The position numbers and the translations under genes were made by a program. From NCBI RefSeq assembly GCF_000196675.2, contig NC_015312.1, forward strand, positions 6,526,501 to 6,590,500: DNA of 64,000 nucleotides, in the 5' to 3' direction. Below the pieces are notes generated by a model. That model was given only the letters and a program-made list of their open reading frames with translations, was not told where the DNA came from and did no database searches. This document shows positions 41,122-48,702 of the stretch, piece by piece (positions within the stretch are counted from its first letter, which is position 1; each line of letters begins with the position of its first letter). The DNA is from Pseudonocardia benzenivorans CB1190. GTDB lineage: Bacteria > Actinomycetota > Actinomycetes > Mycobacteriales > Pseudonocardiaceae.

Positions 41122-42342
41122 TCAGTCCTTCCCCATAGCGGTCGCGCCGAGTGCACCGGATGCGCGTAGCGCCGCGATCCGGTCGTCGTCGTAGCCGAGC
41201 CCGCGCAGCACCGACTCGGTGTGCTCGCCCATCGCCGGCGCCGCGCGGGTCGGCGCCCGGTCCTCGCCCGGCGGCCCGACGCGCACCGCGGACCGCAGCG
41301 ATCTCACCGTCCCGAACCGGGGATGCGACGTCTCCGCCACGAGCTCACGCGACAGGGTGTGCGGGTCGGCGAGCGCGCCCGCGACATCGTTGATCGGCGC
41401 ACACGGGATCGACGCCGCATAAAGAGGTACCAGCCACTCGTCGACGGTGCGCCCGGCGAAGATCTCCTCCAGCAGCGGGACGATCACCTCACGGTGCCGG
41501 GCCCGGTCGGCGAACGTCGCGAACCGCGGGTCCGCGGCCAGCTCCGGGCGCCCGATCACCACGGTCAGCCGCTGCCAGAACTTCTCCTTCGCACACCCCA
41601 CGACGAGCCAGCCATCGGAGGCCTCGAAGGCCTGGAACGGGATCAGCGACGGGTGCGCCGAGTGCCGCGTGCGCGCCGGCTCGAAGCCGGCCGTCATGTG
41701 CCACGTGCCCGGATAGGTCAGCAGGCTCACCGCGGTGTCGTAGAGGCTGACATCGCAGTCGGTGCCGACACCGTCACGCCGCGCCGCGTGGATACCCGCC
41801 AGCAGGGAAATCGCCGCGACGTAGCCGCCGGAGTAATCGACGAGCGAGATACCGGTCTTCTGCGGCGCCCCGCCCGGCTCACCGGTCAACGACATCCACC
41901 CACCAAGCGCCTGCAGCACGTAGTCGTAGCCCGGCTCGGCCGCCCGCGGCCCGGTCATCCCGAACCCGGTCAGCGAGCAGCACACGATCCGCGGGTTGAC
42001 GTGCGCGAGATCGGCGTAGCGGATGCCCAGCTTCGCCGGCACGTCGCCGCGCAGGTTCGAGTAGACGGCGTCGGCGCCCCGGACGAGGTCCTCGAACACC
42101 TCGCGCCCACCCGGGGTACGGATGTCGAGCGTGATCGACGACTTGTCCCGGTTGAACGACTCGAAGAACAACGAGTCACCGTCCTCGGCATACGGCGGGA
42201 CGTGCCGACCCACGTCACCGCCCACGCTCGGGTCCTCGATCTTGACGATGTCCGCACCCAGCTCGGCCAGGTGCATCGACCCGAACGGCCCGGCACCGTA
42301 CTGCTCCAGGGAGATGATCCGGACATCCTCCAACGGCCTCAC
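41122..42342 (-). CDS. Family III (CaiB/Frc-type) CoA transferase
   Basis: The 406-residue protein has the family III CoA transferase pattern: VRIISLEQYGAGPFGSMHLA, ELGADIVKIEDPSVGGDVGR, SSITLDIRTPGGREVFEDLV, then an SLTGFGMTGPRAAEPGYDYV segment and DVSLYDTAVSLL. The catalytic Asp should lie in YGAGPF...AEPGYD. It transfers CoA from an acyl donor to a carboxylic acid. It is the first gene of the minus-strand operon; the GTG at 42342 follows GGAGGTG. It diverges from the GntR regulator with a palindromic operator between. Confidence 0.9.
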   Translation of the reverse strand: MRPLEDVRIISLEQYGAGPFGSMHLAELGADIVKIEDPSVGGDVGRHVPPYAEDGDSLFFESFNRDKSSITLDIRTPGGREVFEDLVRGADAVYSNLRGDVPAKLGIRYADLAHVNPRIVCCSLTGFGMTGPRAAEPGYDYVLQALGGWMSLTGEPGGAPQKTGISLVDYSGGYVAAISLLAGIHAARRDGVGTDCDVSLYDTAVSLLTYPGTWHMTAGFEPARTRHSAHPSLIPFQAFEASDGWLVVGCAKEKFWQRLTVVIGRPELAADPRFATFADRARHREVIVPLLEEIFAGRTVDEWLVPLYAASIPCAPINDVAGALADPHTLSRELVAETSHPRFGTVRSLRSAVRVGPPGEDRAPTRAAPAMGEHTESVLRGLGYDDDRIAALRASGALGATAMGKD

Positions 42343-42381
42343 CGCGACCCACCTCCACCTCGTCCCGACCGACGCCACGGT

Positions 42382-42398
42382 AAAACGTCAGACGTTTT
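42382..42398. promoter_or_regulatory. GntR/FadR-type operator
   Basis: The palindrome AAAACGT-CAG-ACGTTTT lies between the divergent starts at 42342 and 42460. Its A/T-flanked symmetric core resembles sites of FCD-type GntR repressors. It is AT-rich for this genome and overlaps the expected promoters. A related 9-mer, ACGTCAGAC, occurs at 38355-38363 before the MmgE/PrpD gene. Confidence 0.7.
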
Positions 42399-42459
42399 TG
42401 GGTCAACTGTGACGGGCAGCCGGTTAAGCTCGTCCCCCACCGGAACGGGAGCGTGACGC

Positions 42460-43218
42460 GTGGCCACCGACCCGAGCGATCGCGCCGCACGACTACGCGT
42501 GCGCCGCGACCGGCCCGCCTACCAGCGGGTCGCCGACGAGCTGCGGGCCCAGATCGTCGGCGGGCTGCTCCCGGCCGGCGCGCGGCTGCCCAACGAGGCG
42601 GAGCTGAGCCGGTCGTTCGAGGTCAGCCGCAGCACGGTCCGCGAGGCCCTGCGGTCGCTGGCGAGCCAGCACCTCGTCGAGACCCGGCGCGGCGTGCAGG
42701 GCGGCTCGTTCGTCTCCGCGCCCGACCCGGCACGTGTGGTCGCCGCGGTCGGCGAGTCGCTGGGCGTGCTCGTCCGGACGCCGCGGCTCGACCTCGCCGA
42801 CCTGCTCGAGGCACGACTGCTGCTCGAACCCGCCGCCGCCCGGCTCGCCGCGCAGCGCGCGGACGCCGAGACCGTCGAGGCCGTCCGGGTGGCGGCGGCC
42901 GCGCCCCACGACCCGCGCGACCCCAGCGGCTTCGTCCCGCACCTGGACTTCCACAACACGATCCTGATGGCCACCGGGAACCTGATGTTCACGATGATGG
43001 GCCAGCCCGTCGGCGACGTGCTCCGGACGAGCCTCGACCGCGCGGCCGTCGACCCGGCCGAGTGGGACGCCGTGGACACCGACCACGCGGCCATCGCCGA
43101 GCACATCGCGGCCGGTGAGGCCGAGGCCGCCGAGACCACCATGCGGACACACCTGGAGTCGTTGCGGCCCTTGTACGAGCGAGCCGCTCGACGACCGCCG
43201 CCCGCGACGAACGGCTGA
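42460..43218 (+). CDS. GntR family (FadR/FCD subfamily) transcriptional regulator
   Basis: The 252-residue protein has an N-terminal winged helix (VADELRAQIVGGLLPAGARL, NEAELSRSFEVSRSTVREAL) and a C-terminal FCD ligand domain with Asp/His metal ligands (HLDFHNTILMATGNLMFTMM and DTDHAAIAEHIAAGEAEAAE). Such regulators respond to carboxylic acids and normally repress the neighbouring catabolic operon, here the genes from the CoA transferase to the RutA-like enzyme. The start is a GTG. A hairpin spans its stop codon. Confidence 0.9.
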   Translation: MATDPSDRAARLRVRRDRPAYQRVADELRAQIVGGLLPAGARLPNEAELSRSFEVSRSTVREALRSLASQHLVETRRGVQGGSFVSAPDPARVVAAVGESLGVLVRTPRLDLADLLEARLLLEPAAARLAAQRADAETVEAVRVAAAAPHDPRDPSGFVPHLDFHNTILMATGNLMFTMMGQPVGDVLRTSLDRAAVDPAEWDAVDTDHAAIAEHIAAGEAEAAETTMRTHLESLRPLYERAARRPPPATNG

Positions 43219-43255
43219 TCTGGCGCCACAGACGGTCGATCGACCGTTCGTCGCG
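43203..43255 (+). terminator. Hairpin around the GntR stop
   Basis: The arms CGCGACGAACGG (43203-43214) and CCGTTCGTCGCG (43244-43255) pair perfectly over 12 bases. The left arm lies in the last codons of the GntR gene. The inner 29 bases contain the stop codon and a smaller GATCGATC-like pairing. A terminator or mRNA-stabilising role is likely. Confidence 0.6.
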
Positions 43256-43365
43256 CCGACACGCCCGTCACCGACCGCTCATCGCAACACGCCTATGCGC
43301 TGACGTTCGGTCACTGCCGGTCGTCGCATCACTTCGGCGTGGTTGCTGCAGATCTCATCACGGAG

Positions 43366-43529
43366 TGGTTACTTTCAAGTCGCCGCCCGGTGATCTCGCC
43401 GGGCGACGCGCCTGGTCGGCCGTCTCCACCTGCCCGCCGACACTCCCCCAGGCGCCCGCGCTCCCCGGGGCAGGTACGCACGAGGTCGCTCCCCCACAGC
43501 CTCGCGCGTATGACGGCAAGGACCGCTAC
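43366..43529 (+). promoter_or_regulatory. Structured 5' leader of the first NlpC/P60 gene (paralogue of the leader at 45085)
   Basis: This leader and the one before the second NlpC/P60 gene share an order of elements: a short hairpin CGCCCGG...CCGGGCG (43384-43405), a GGTCGGCCGTC segment, and a long-range stem GCGCCTGG (43408-43415) with CCAGGCGC (43448-43455). A CCCCGGGGC block and a GACGGC-AGGACCGC ribosome-binding region follow. In the second leader the long stem reads GCGCCCGG with CTGGGCGC, a paired T-A to C-G change. A cis-acting RNA is likely; c-di-AMP (ydaO) riboswitches occur before such genes in actinobacteria, but I could not match that consensus with certainty. Between 43219 and 43366 I see nothing else beyond the hairpin. 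Confidence 0.55.
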
Positions 43530-44942
43530 ATGGCTACGCACCGTGCTGTCGCCCTGCTCGACAAACCGGGCGCCACCCGCACTCCCCGCCCTGCGGCCGA
43601 GCTGATCGCCGAGCTCGGCGCGGAGCTCCCGTCGACCCCCGGCCGCCGCGCACGCCACGGCCTCTCGGTACCCGCCCCCCGCTCCGGTGTCGACCAGGAC
43701 CGCGCCGACCAGGGCCTCCGTCGCGAGAACCCGCTGGTCCCCGTTCTCCCCGCCACGCTCATCCCGGCGCAGCCGCGCCGCCGCGCCGACTGGTTCACCA
43801 CCGGGTGGAGCGCCCCCGAGGTCGAACCCGTCGTCGGCCCGGCCGACCGCGTCGACGACACCGCCGACGCCGACGACACCGCCGACGAGTTCCGCACGCG
43901 CGTCTCCGCGCTGCTCGCCGAGCTGCGCCGGACCGCCGACGACGACGGGACGCCTGCGGGCGCCGCCCTCTTCGAGCCCGACGACGACCGCGAGGTGGCC
44001 GGCGCCGAGTCGATGCGGCCCGCCGTCGAGCAGGACGCGCCCGGCGACACCGACACCGACTCCCAGGACGCGCCCACCGCCGCCGAGCTGCGCGCGATCG
44101 CGACCGACCGCGACGGCGTGCGTCGCCCGTCGGCCGCTCCGGCCGGGCTGGCCGGCGCCACCGGCGTCTTCGAGGCCGCGCGGGTCGGACGCACCGGCCG
44201 CTTCGGGCGCATCCCGCACCAGGGCGTCGTCGCCGCCGCGTCCGCGACGGTCCTCGGCGCCACGGCCGCCGTCGTCGCTGCCACCGGCGGGTTCACCCCC
44301 CATCAGGCGACGGCCGAGCTCGACACCTCCGTCGACCAGGCCACCCAGCGCATCGAGCTCGCGAGGCCCGCGGCCGACACCCCGGTCGTGCCGCTGGCGT
44401 CGAACTACGACTCGGCGGCCGACGCCGCGGTCAAGAAGGTCGCCGAGGCGGCCGACAAGCACCGCGCCGACGCCACGCAGATCATCGCCGCGGCCCACGC
44501 CCCGCAGCGCGGCACCAACGCCGGCCCGGGCGGCGCCGACGCCGGTGGCGCGAGTGCCGGTGGGGGCAAGGCGTCCGTGCCCGCGGTCACCGGCAGCAGC
44601 CGCGGCGCGGCCGCACTGAAGGCCGCGATGACCCAGATCGGCAAGCCGTACGTCTGGGGCGCCGCGGGTCCGTCGGCCTACGACTGCTCGGGCCTGGTCA
44701 TGTGGGCCTACAAGCAGATCGGCGTGAGCCTTCCGCACTCGTCGTCGGCCCAGTCGACGATGGGCACCGCGGTCAGCAAGGACCAGCTGCAGCCGGGCGA
44801 CCTGGTGTTCTTCTACTCGCCGGTCAGCCACGTCGGCATCTACGCCGGCAACGGCATGGTCCTCAACGCCTCGACGTCCGGTCAGCCGGTGAAGATGTCG
44901 AAGCTGTCGTCGATGCCGTTCCACAACGCGCGTCGCCTCTGA
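43530..44942 (+). CDS. NlpC/P60 family peptidoglycan endopeptidase (membrane-anchored)
   Basis: The 470-residue protein has a long acidic, disordered N-terminal part, one hydrophobic segment at about residues 230-250 (VVAAASATVLGATAAVVAAT), then an external linker. A C-terminal NlpC/P60 domain follows (ALKAAMTQIGKPYVWGAAGP, catalytic Cys in YDCSGLVMWAYKQ, His in SHVGIYAGNG). It cleaves peptide stems in the cell wall. The ATG at 43530 follows AAGGA; a longer frame from 43365 runs back through the structured leader and is rejected. A strong terminator follows. It is a paralogue of the next gene. Confidence 0.9.
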   Translation: MATHRAVALLDKPGATRTPRPAAELIAELGAELPSTPGRRARHGLSVPAPRSGVDQDRADQGLRRENPLVPVLPATLIPAQPRRRADWFTTGWSAPEVEPVVGPADRVDDTADADDTADEFRTRVSALLAELRRTADDDGTPAGAALFEPDDDREVAGAESMRPAVEQDAPGDTDTDSQDAPTAAELRAIATDRDGVRRPSAAPAGLAGATGVFEAARVGRTGRFGRIPHQGVVAAASATVLGATAAVVAATGGFTPHQATAELDTSVDQATQRIELARPAADTPVVPLASNYDSAADAAVKKVAEAADKHRADATQIIAAAHAPQRGTNAGPGGADAGGASAGGGKASVPAVTGSSRGAAALKAAMTQIGKPYVWGAAGPSAYDCSGLVMWAYKQIGVSLPHSSSAQSTMGTAVSKDQLQPGDLVFFYSPVSHVGIYAGNGMVLNASTSGQPVKMSKLSSMPFHNARRL

Positions 44943-44964
44943 GGTCGCGGTCGCGAACGTCCCC

Positions 44965-44993
44965 GGCGCGTGCCGCTCGTCGCGGCACGCGCC
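44965..44993 (+). terminator. Hairpin terminator after the first NlpC/P60 gene
   Basis: The arms GGCGCGTGCCGC (44965-44976) and GCGGCACGCGCC (44982-44993) pair perfectly around a 5-base loop, 22 bases after the stop. A second, imperfect GGTGA-type hairpin follows at about 45008-45045. Confidence 0.85.
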
Positions 44994-45056
44994 GCCGTTC
45001 GTCGTGAGGTGATCGCTCCGCACGCCACGCGGAGAGCGCTCACCCGTTGGTGGGCG

Positions 45057-45264
45057 TGTGATCACAACCGGTCGCCGACGTCGGCGTATACCGCGATAAC
45101 CTTCACTCGATCGTGGCGATAGGGTCCGTGCCGTCGCCCGGATCGTCACCGGGCGGTGCGCCCGGTCGGCCGTCCTCATCGCCCCGCCGACCGCTCCCTG
45201 GGCGCCCGCGAGATCCCGGGGCGGAGGTGGGCGGCGCTGCCTGCGTGGACGGCGAGGACCGCCA
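45057..45264 (+). promoter_or_regulatory. Promoter region and structured 5' leader of the second NlpC/P60 gene
   Basis: The region begins with TGTGATCACA (45057-45066), a short CRP-like palindrome, and a GATAACCT -10-like box near 45095. The leader then repeats the plan of the one at 43366: hairpin CGCCCGG...CCGGGCG (45135-45155), GGTCGGCCGTC, long stem GCGCCCGG (45158-45165) with CTGGGCGC (45198-45205), CCCGGGGC and a GACGGCGAGGACCGCC ribosome-binding region. Paired differences from the first leader support RNA structure. The ligand, if any, is unknown. Confidence 0.5.
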
Positions 45265-45402
45265 GTGATCGTGCGCCAGCAGGCGAACCGTCGACCCAGC
45301 GCCCCGACCCCGGGTGCGGGCGCACCTGCGACCGCGCCCACTGACCATCGACGACGACTCGGCGCGCACGAGCAGCCCGCCAGGGGCGAGGCGCGGCGAT
45401 GA
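45265..45402 (+). CDS. Possible 45-residue upstream ORF coupled to the second NlpC/P60 gene
   Basis: A GTG at 45265 sits exactly where the first leader has its gene start, after the same AGGACCGC ribosome-binding sequence. The frame runs 45 codons, beginning MIVRQQANRRPSAPT, and ends in a TGA that overlaps the ATG of the NlpC/P60 gene (ATGA at 45399-45402). The product is Arg/Pro/Ala-rich with no recognisable domain. It may be a leader peptide that couples translation; it may also be chance. Confidence 0.35.
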   Translation: MIVRQQANRRPSAPTPGAGAPATAPTDHRRRLGAHEQPARGEARR

Positions 45403-47018
45403 CCTCGCACGTCGACGTGCCGATGGCCGACGGGGTACCCGTCCGCCAGGTCGCGGACCTGATCCTCTCGTTCGGCCTCGACCTGCCCGCCATCCCCGGA
45501 CCCGGCCGCGCCGCCGGGCCGGACGACCGGAGGCGGCAGCGGCGGGCCCCGCGCAGCACCGCACCGCACGTCCCCGCCCCACGCGACGGGTCCGACGGGC
45601 CACGCTCACGCGCGCGCCACCAGCTCCGGGAGGACCGGCCGCCCGCCGCAGGCCACCCCTCGACCGGACACCCCTCGACCGGACACACGTCGTCCGTACA
45701 GTCCGCCGCCGGGCGGCCCTCGGGCGGCCGGCACGGCCTGCGCGAGGACCTCGTGCGCGATGAGCGCCCCGTCGACCGGACCGTCGCCGTCTCCCCCGAG
45801 ATCCTCGCCAAGGCGCGGCGGATGGCCTTCGACCCGTCGCACCCGTCGGCACGCACGACCCGGGCCCGCGTCACCCGGCCCTCGGTGCCCGCGCCCCGTC
45901 CTGCGGCCGACGAGATGTGGGCCCCCACGCCGCCCCGGCCGGCGCGCGACTCCCGGGCCGAGCCCGAGCTCACGACGGCGGTACGCGCGGCCTCTCGCGC
46001 CCGGCCGCGCGACCACCACGCCGACGCCGGGTTCGCCCCGGACCGACCCGATGCCACCGCGCTCGTCCCCGCCTACGACCCCGGTGCCGAGCCGACCACG
46101 ATCCGGCCGCTCGGTCCGCCGACGGAGCTGATCGGCGAGGTCACGAGGATCGTCTCCGGCGCCGCTCTCGCCCACGAGACGGCCGTCCGCGAGTCCGCCG
46201 CGGACGAGACGGCCGTCCGCGAGATCACCGCCCCGGCCCCACTCGCGCTGCGGTCGCGTGCCCGCACCGCGCGCCCGCTGCTGCTGGCGACGGCGTCGAT
46301 GGCGTCGGTCGCGGTCGTCGGCGCCGCCGCGGCGGCCGCCATGAGCCTGACCGGCGGATCCGTGACACCGACCGCGAACACCGCCGCGGCCGACCTCGAC
46401 GCCCGGTTGGCCGCCGCGAAGCCCCCGACCGCCCCGACGACGGCGAGCGAGGCGCACGCCGGAGCAGCGACGACCACCGCGGGCCACGGCGCCGGCGAGG
46501 CGCCGACGTCTCGGCAGGACACCACCTCGGCGCCGATCACGTCGGTCACCGACGGGTACCGGGACGCCACGCGGACCGTCGCGAAGGCACTGCCCGCGGC
46601 GATGCGGCAGAGCGGCGCCGAGCGCGTCGCCACCCAGGCCCGCGGCGCGGCCGCCCCCGCGGTCACCGGCAGCGGCACCGCGGCCGGCGCGGTGAAGGTC
46701 GCGCTGGCGCAGATCGGCACGCCGTACCGGTGGGGCGGGGCGAGCACGTCGGGCTTCGACTGCTCGGGGCTCGTCGTCTACGCGTTCAAGCAGCTGGGCA
46801 TCTCGCTGCCGCACTCGTCGTCGGCGCTGTCGACGATGGGCACGGCCGTCTCGAAGGCGAACCTGCGGCCCGGCGACCTGGTCTTCTACTACACCCCGGT
46901 CAGCCACGTCGCGATCTACATCGGCGACGGGAAGGTCGTCAACGCTACGACCGAGGGCGAGCCGGTGCAGATCTCCGACCTCGACGACTTCCCGATGCAC
47001 AGCGCCCGCCGGATCTGA
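45399..47018 (+). CDS. NlpC/P60 family peptidoglycan endopeptidase, second paralogue
   Basis: The 539-residue protein has the same plan as its upstream paralogue. It has a disordered N-terminal part with short repeats (HPSTGHPSTGH; ETAVRESAADETAVRE), one membrane segment near residues 290-315 (LLLATASMASVAVVGAAAAA), a Thr/Ala linker and a C-terminal NlpC/P60 domain. That domain has KVALAQIGTPYRWGGASTSG, Cys in FDCSGLVVYAFKQ and His in SHVAIYIGDG. It should act on peptidoglycan outside the membrane. The N-terminal ADLILSFGLDLPAIPG matches AELIAELGAELPSTPG of the first copy, which supports this start. A structured leader and a small upstream ORF precede it. Confidence 0.88.
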   Translation: MTSHVDVPMADGVPVRQVADLILSFGLDLPAIPGPGRAAGPDDRRRQRRAPRSTAPHVPAPRDGSDGPRSRARHQLREDRPPAAGHPSTGHPSTGHTSSVQSAAGRPSGGRHGLREDLVRDERPVDRTVAVSPEILAKARRMAFDPSHPSARTTRARVTRPSVPAPRPAADEMWAPTPPRPARDSRAEPELTTAVRAASRARPRDHHADAGFAPDRPDATALVPAYDPGAEPTTIRPLGPPTELIGEVTRIVSGAALAHETAVRESAADETAVREITAPAPLALRSRARTARPLLLATASMASVAVVGAAAAAAMSLTGGSVTPTANTAAADLDARLAAAKPPTAPTTASEAHAGAATTTAGHGAGEAPTSRQDTTSAPITSVTDGYRDATRTVAKALPAAMRQSGAERVATQARGAAAPAVTGSGTAAGAVKVALAQIGTPYRWGGASTSGFDCSGLVVYAFKQLGISLPHSSSALSTMGTAVSKANLRPGDLVFYYTPVSHVAIYIGDGKVVNATTEGEPVQISDLDDFPMHSARRI

Positions 47019-47053
47019 CCGGCGCCGGGCCCTGGCGCGTCCCGGGCCGGCCG

Positions 47054-48052
47054 TCAGAGCTCGGCGGGCCCCTCCTGCGGCGCGACGCCGAGCTGGGCGG
47101 CCACCGCGCCCATGACGTCCTGCACGGCGATCGTGTCGTCGAGCGGCATGACCCGGCTCTCCGTGCGGCCCTCGAGCAGGCACGTCGTGACCTCGACCAG
47201 CTCGTGGAAGTAGCCGCCGCCGGTGGCGGGCGCGACGATCTCCTCGGGGGCGTGGCCGGTGCGCCGCAGGACGATCCGGTCGGGATGGTGGAACCGCGGC
47301 GGGACGTCGATCCAGCCGTCGGTGCCGACGACCCGCGCGTGCCCCGGGGTGAGGCACTGCAACGTGGCGAACAGGGACGCCGTGCGCCCGCCGGGGAACT
47401 CGAGCAGCACGGCCTCCTCGGCGTCGACCCCGGTCGGGGTGACGACCCCGCGGGCGACGACCGAGTCCGGGTTCCCGAGCACCATCTGCGCGAACGAGAT
47501 CGGGTAGACCGTCAGGTCGAACAGCGCGCCGCCGCCCGCGACCGGGTCGTAGTACCGGTCGGCCGGGTCGACCGGCTGCCGCACCCCGAGGTCCGCCTGC
47601 ACGGCGCGGACCTCGCCGATCGCGCCGTCGGCGACCAGGTCGCGCAGCCGGACGATGGCGGGCTGGAAGCGCGTCCACATGGCCTCCATCGCGAACACCC
47701 CCGCGGCCCGGGCCGCGGCGACGATCTCGCGCGTCGCCGCCGGGGTGACCGTGAAGGCCTTCTCCACGAGCACCGCCTTGCCCGCGGCGATCGCCGCCAG
47801 CGCGACGGCCCGGTGCTGCGGGTGCGGCGTCGCGATGTAGACGACGTCGACCTCGTCGTCCTCGATCAGGGCGCGGTAGGAGCCGTGGGCGCGCGGGATG
47901 CCGTGCTCGGCGGCGAACGCCGAGGCCCGCGCGGCCGAGCGCGACGCCACCGCGACCGGCTCCGCGCGGTCGAGATGGACGAAGTCGCGCACCACCTTGC
48001 CCGCGATGCGCCCCGGCCCGACGACGCCCCACCTGACGGTCTCGACTGCCAT
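47054..48052 (-). CDS. Gfo/Idh/MocA family NAD(P)-dependent oxidoreductase
   Basis: The 332-residue protein starts with a Rossmann motif (VRWGVVGPGRIAGKVVRDFV) and has the family's VDVVYIATPHPQHRAVALAA and KAVLVEKAFTVTPAATREIV blocks, with the EK pair. The C-terminal half is the GFO_IDH_MocA fold. It oxidises or reduces a sugar, inositol or dihydrodiol; the substrate is not clear. The ATG at 48052 has AGGA eight bases upstream. A perfect LexA-type box lies about 73 to 88 bases upstream, so damage control is possible. It converges with the second NlpC/P60 gene. Confidence 0.85.
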   Translation of the reverse strand: MAVETVRWGVVGPGRIAGKVVRDFVHLDRAEPVAVASRSAARASAFAAEHGIPRAHGSYRALIEDDEVDVVYIATPHPQHRAVALAAIAAGKAVLVEKAFTVTPAATREIVAAARAAGVFAMEAMWTRFQPAIVRLRDLVADGAIGEVRAVQADLGVRQPVDPADRYYDPVAGGGALFDLTVYPISFAQMVLGNPDSVVARGVVTPTGVDAEEAVLLEFPGGRTASLFATLQCLTPGHARVVGTDGWIDVPPRFHHPDRIVLRRTGHAPEEIVAPATGGGYFHELVEVTTCLLEGRTESRVMPLDDTIAVQDVMGAVAAQLGVAPQEGPAEL

Positions 48053-48114
48053 GGTCCACATCCTGGCGTGTCCCGCGACCCCGGCGGGAGCCGGTCCACA
48101 GGTGTGGAGGAACA

Positions 48115-48123
48115 TGTGGACAA
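48115..48123 (-). promoter_or_regulatory. Single DnaA-box-like 9-mer
   Basis: The minus strand reads TTGTCCACA, the actinobacterial DnaA box consensus, beside the LexA-type site. Weaker forms (TGGTCCACA at 48052-48060 and GGTCCACA near 48093) lie closer to the gene start. One perfect 9-mer may be chance; no origin-like cluster is present. Confidence 0.3.
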
Positions 48124-48124
48124 C

Positions 48125-48140
48125 TCGAACGCGTGTTCGA
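48125..48140. promoter_or_regulatory. LexA (SOS) box
   Basis: The site TCGAAC-GCGT-GTTCGA is a perfect match to the actinobacterial SOS box TCGAACN4GTTCGA. It lies directly after the thpR stop and upstream of the Gfo/Idh/MocA gene on the same strand. It predicts LexA repression of that gene, though a chance site in a read-through region is possible. Confidence 0.65.
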
Positions 48141-48701
48141 CTATCGTGCACCGCCGAGAAGCCACTCGGACACCGTCTCGTAACGAGGCGTTCTGTTCGG
48201 GCCCTGCCCGAGGTCGCTGCGCACCAGGCACATCCGGTCGACGACGTCCTCGGGCCCGTTGCGCAGCACCGGGTCCAACTCCGCGGCCGCCGGCCGGACC
48301 GACCGGGGCGGGCGCGCGGTCGCGAGCGTGAGGTGCGGGCGGAAGGCCTTGGCGTCCACCGGGATCCGGGCGCGGCGAGCCGCCGCGGCCGACGCCTGGG
48401 CCAGGCGGCGCAACCGGTCGCGGTCACCGGCGACGCGCGCCCACAGCGTCCGGTCGCCGAACCGGCCCGCCCCGTCGACGACCGGCCGCAGCGGCGCGGC
48501 ACGCCGGGCGGCCCGGCCCAGCCGTTCCTCCAGGTCGTCGCGACGGTCGTCGGCGACCTCGCCGAGGAACGCGAGCGTGACGTGCCAGCGCTCGGGGGCC
48601 ACCCAGCGCAGCGCGGGGTGACCGGCCCGCGCCGGTCCGAGCGCGGCGTCGAGCGTGGCCACGGTGTCGGCGGAGGGCCAGAGCGCCACGAAGAGCCGCA
48701 C
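48141..48701 (-). CDS. thpR: RNA 2',3'-cyclic phosphodiesterase ThpR (2H family)
   Basis: The 186-residue protein has the two HxT motifs of the 2H phosphoesterase fold: WHVTLAFLGEV and FRPHLTLA, with an MRLFVALWPS start. It opens 2',3'-cyclic phosphate ends of RNA and is also known as RNA ligase-like LigT. It begins one base after the rnz stop, so the two RNA-processing genes share a transcript. Confidence 0.9.
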   Translation of the reverse strand: MRLFVALWPSADTVATLDAALGPARAGHPALRWVAPERWHVTLAFLGEVADDRRDDLEERLGRAARRAAPLRPVVDGAGRFGDRTLWARVAGDRDRLRRLAQASAAAARRARIPVDAKAFRPHLTLATARPPRSVRPAAAELDPVLRNGPEDVVDRMCLVRSDLGQGPNRTPRYETVSEWLLGGAR

Positions 48702-48702
48702 G

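Noticed and set aside
43366..45264. A firm call of ydaO (c-di-AMP) riboswitches
   Set aside because: Position and gene type fit, but I could not match the conserved core bases by eye, so I give only a structured leader.
48052..48123. A replication origin or DnaA cluster
   Set aside because: Only one perfect TTGTCCACA is present, and no dnaA or dnaN gene or AT-rich region is near.
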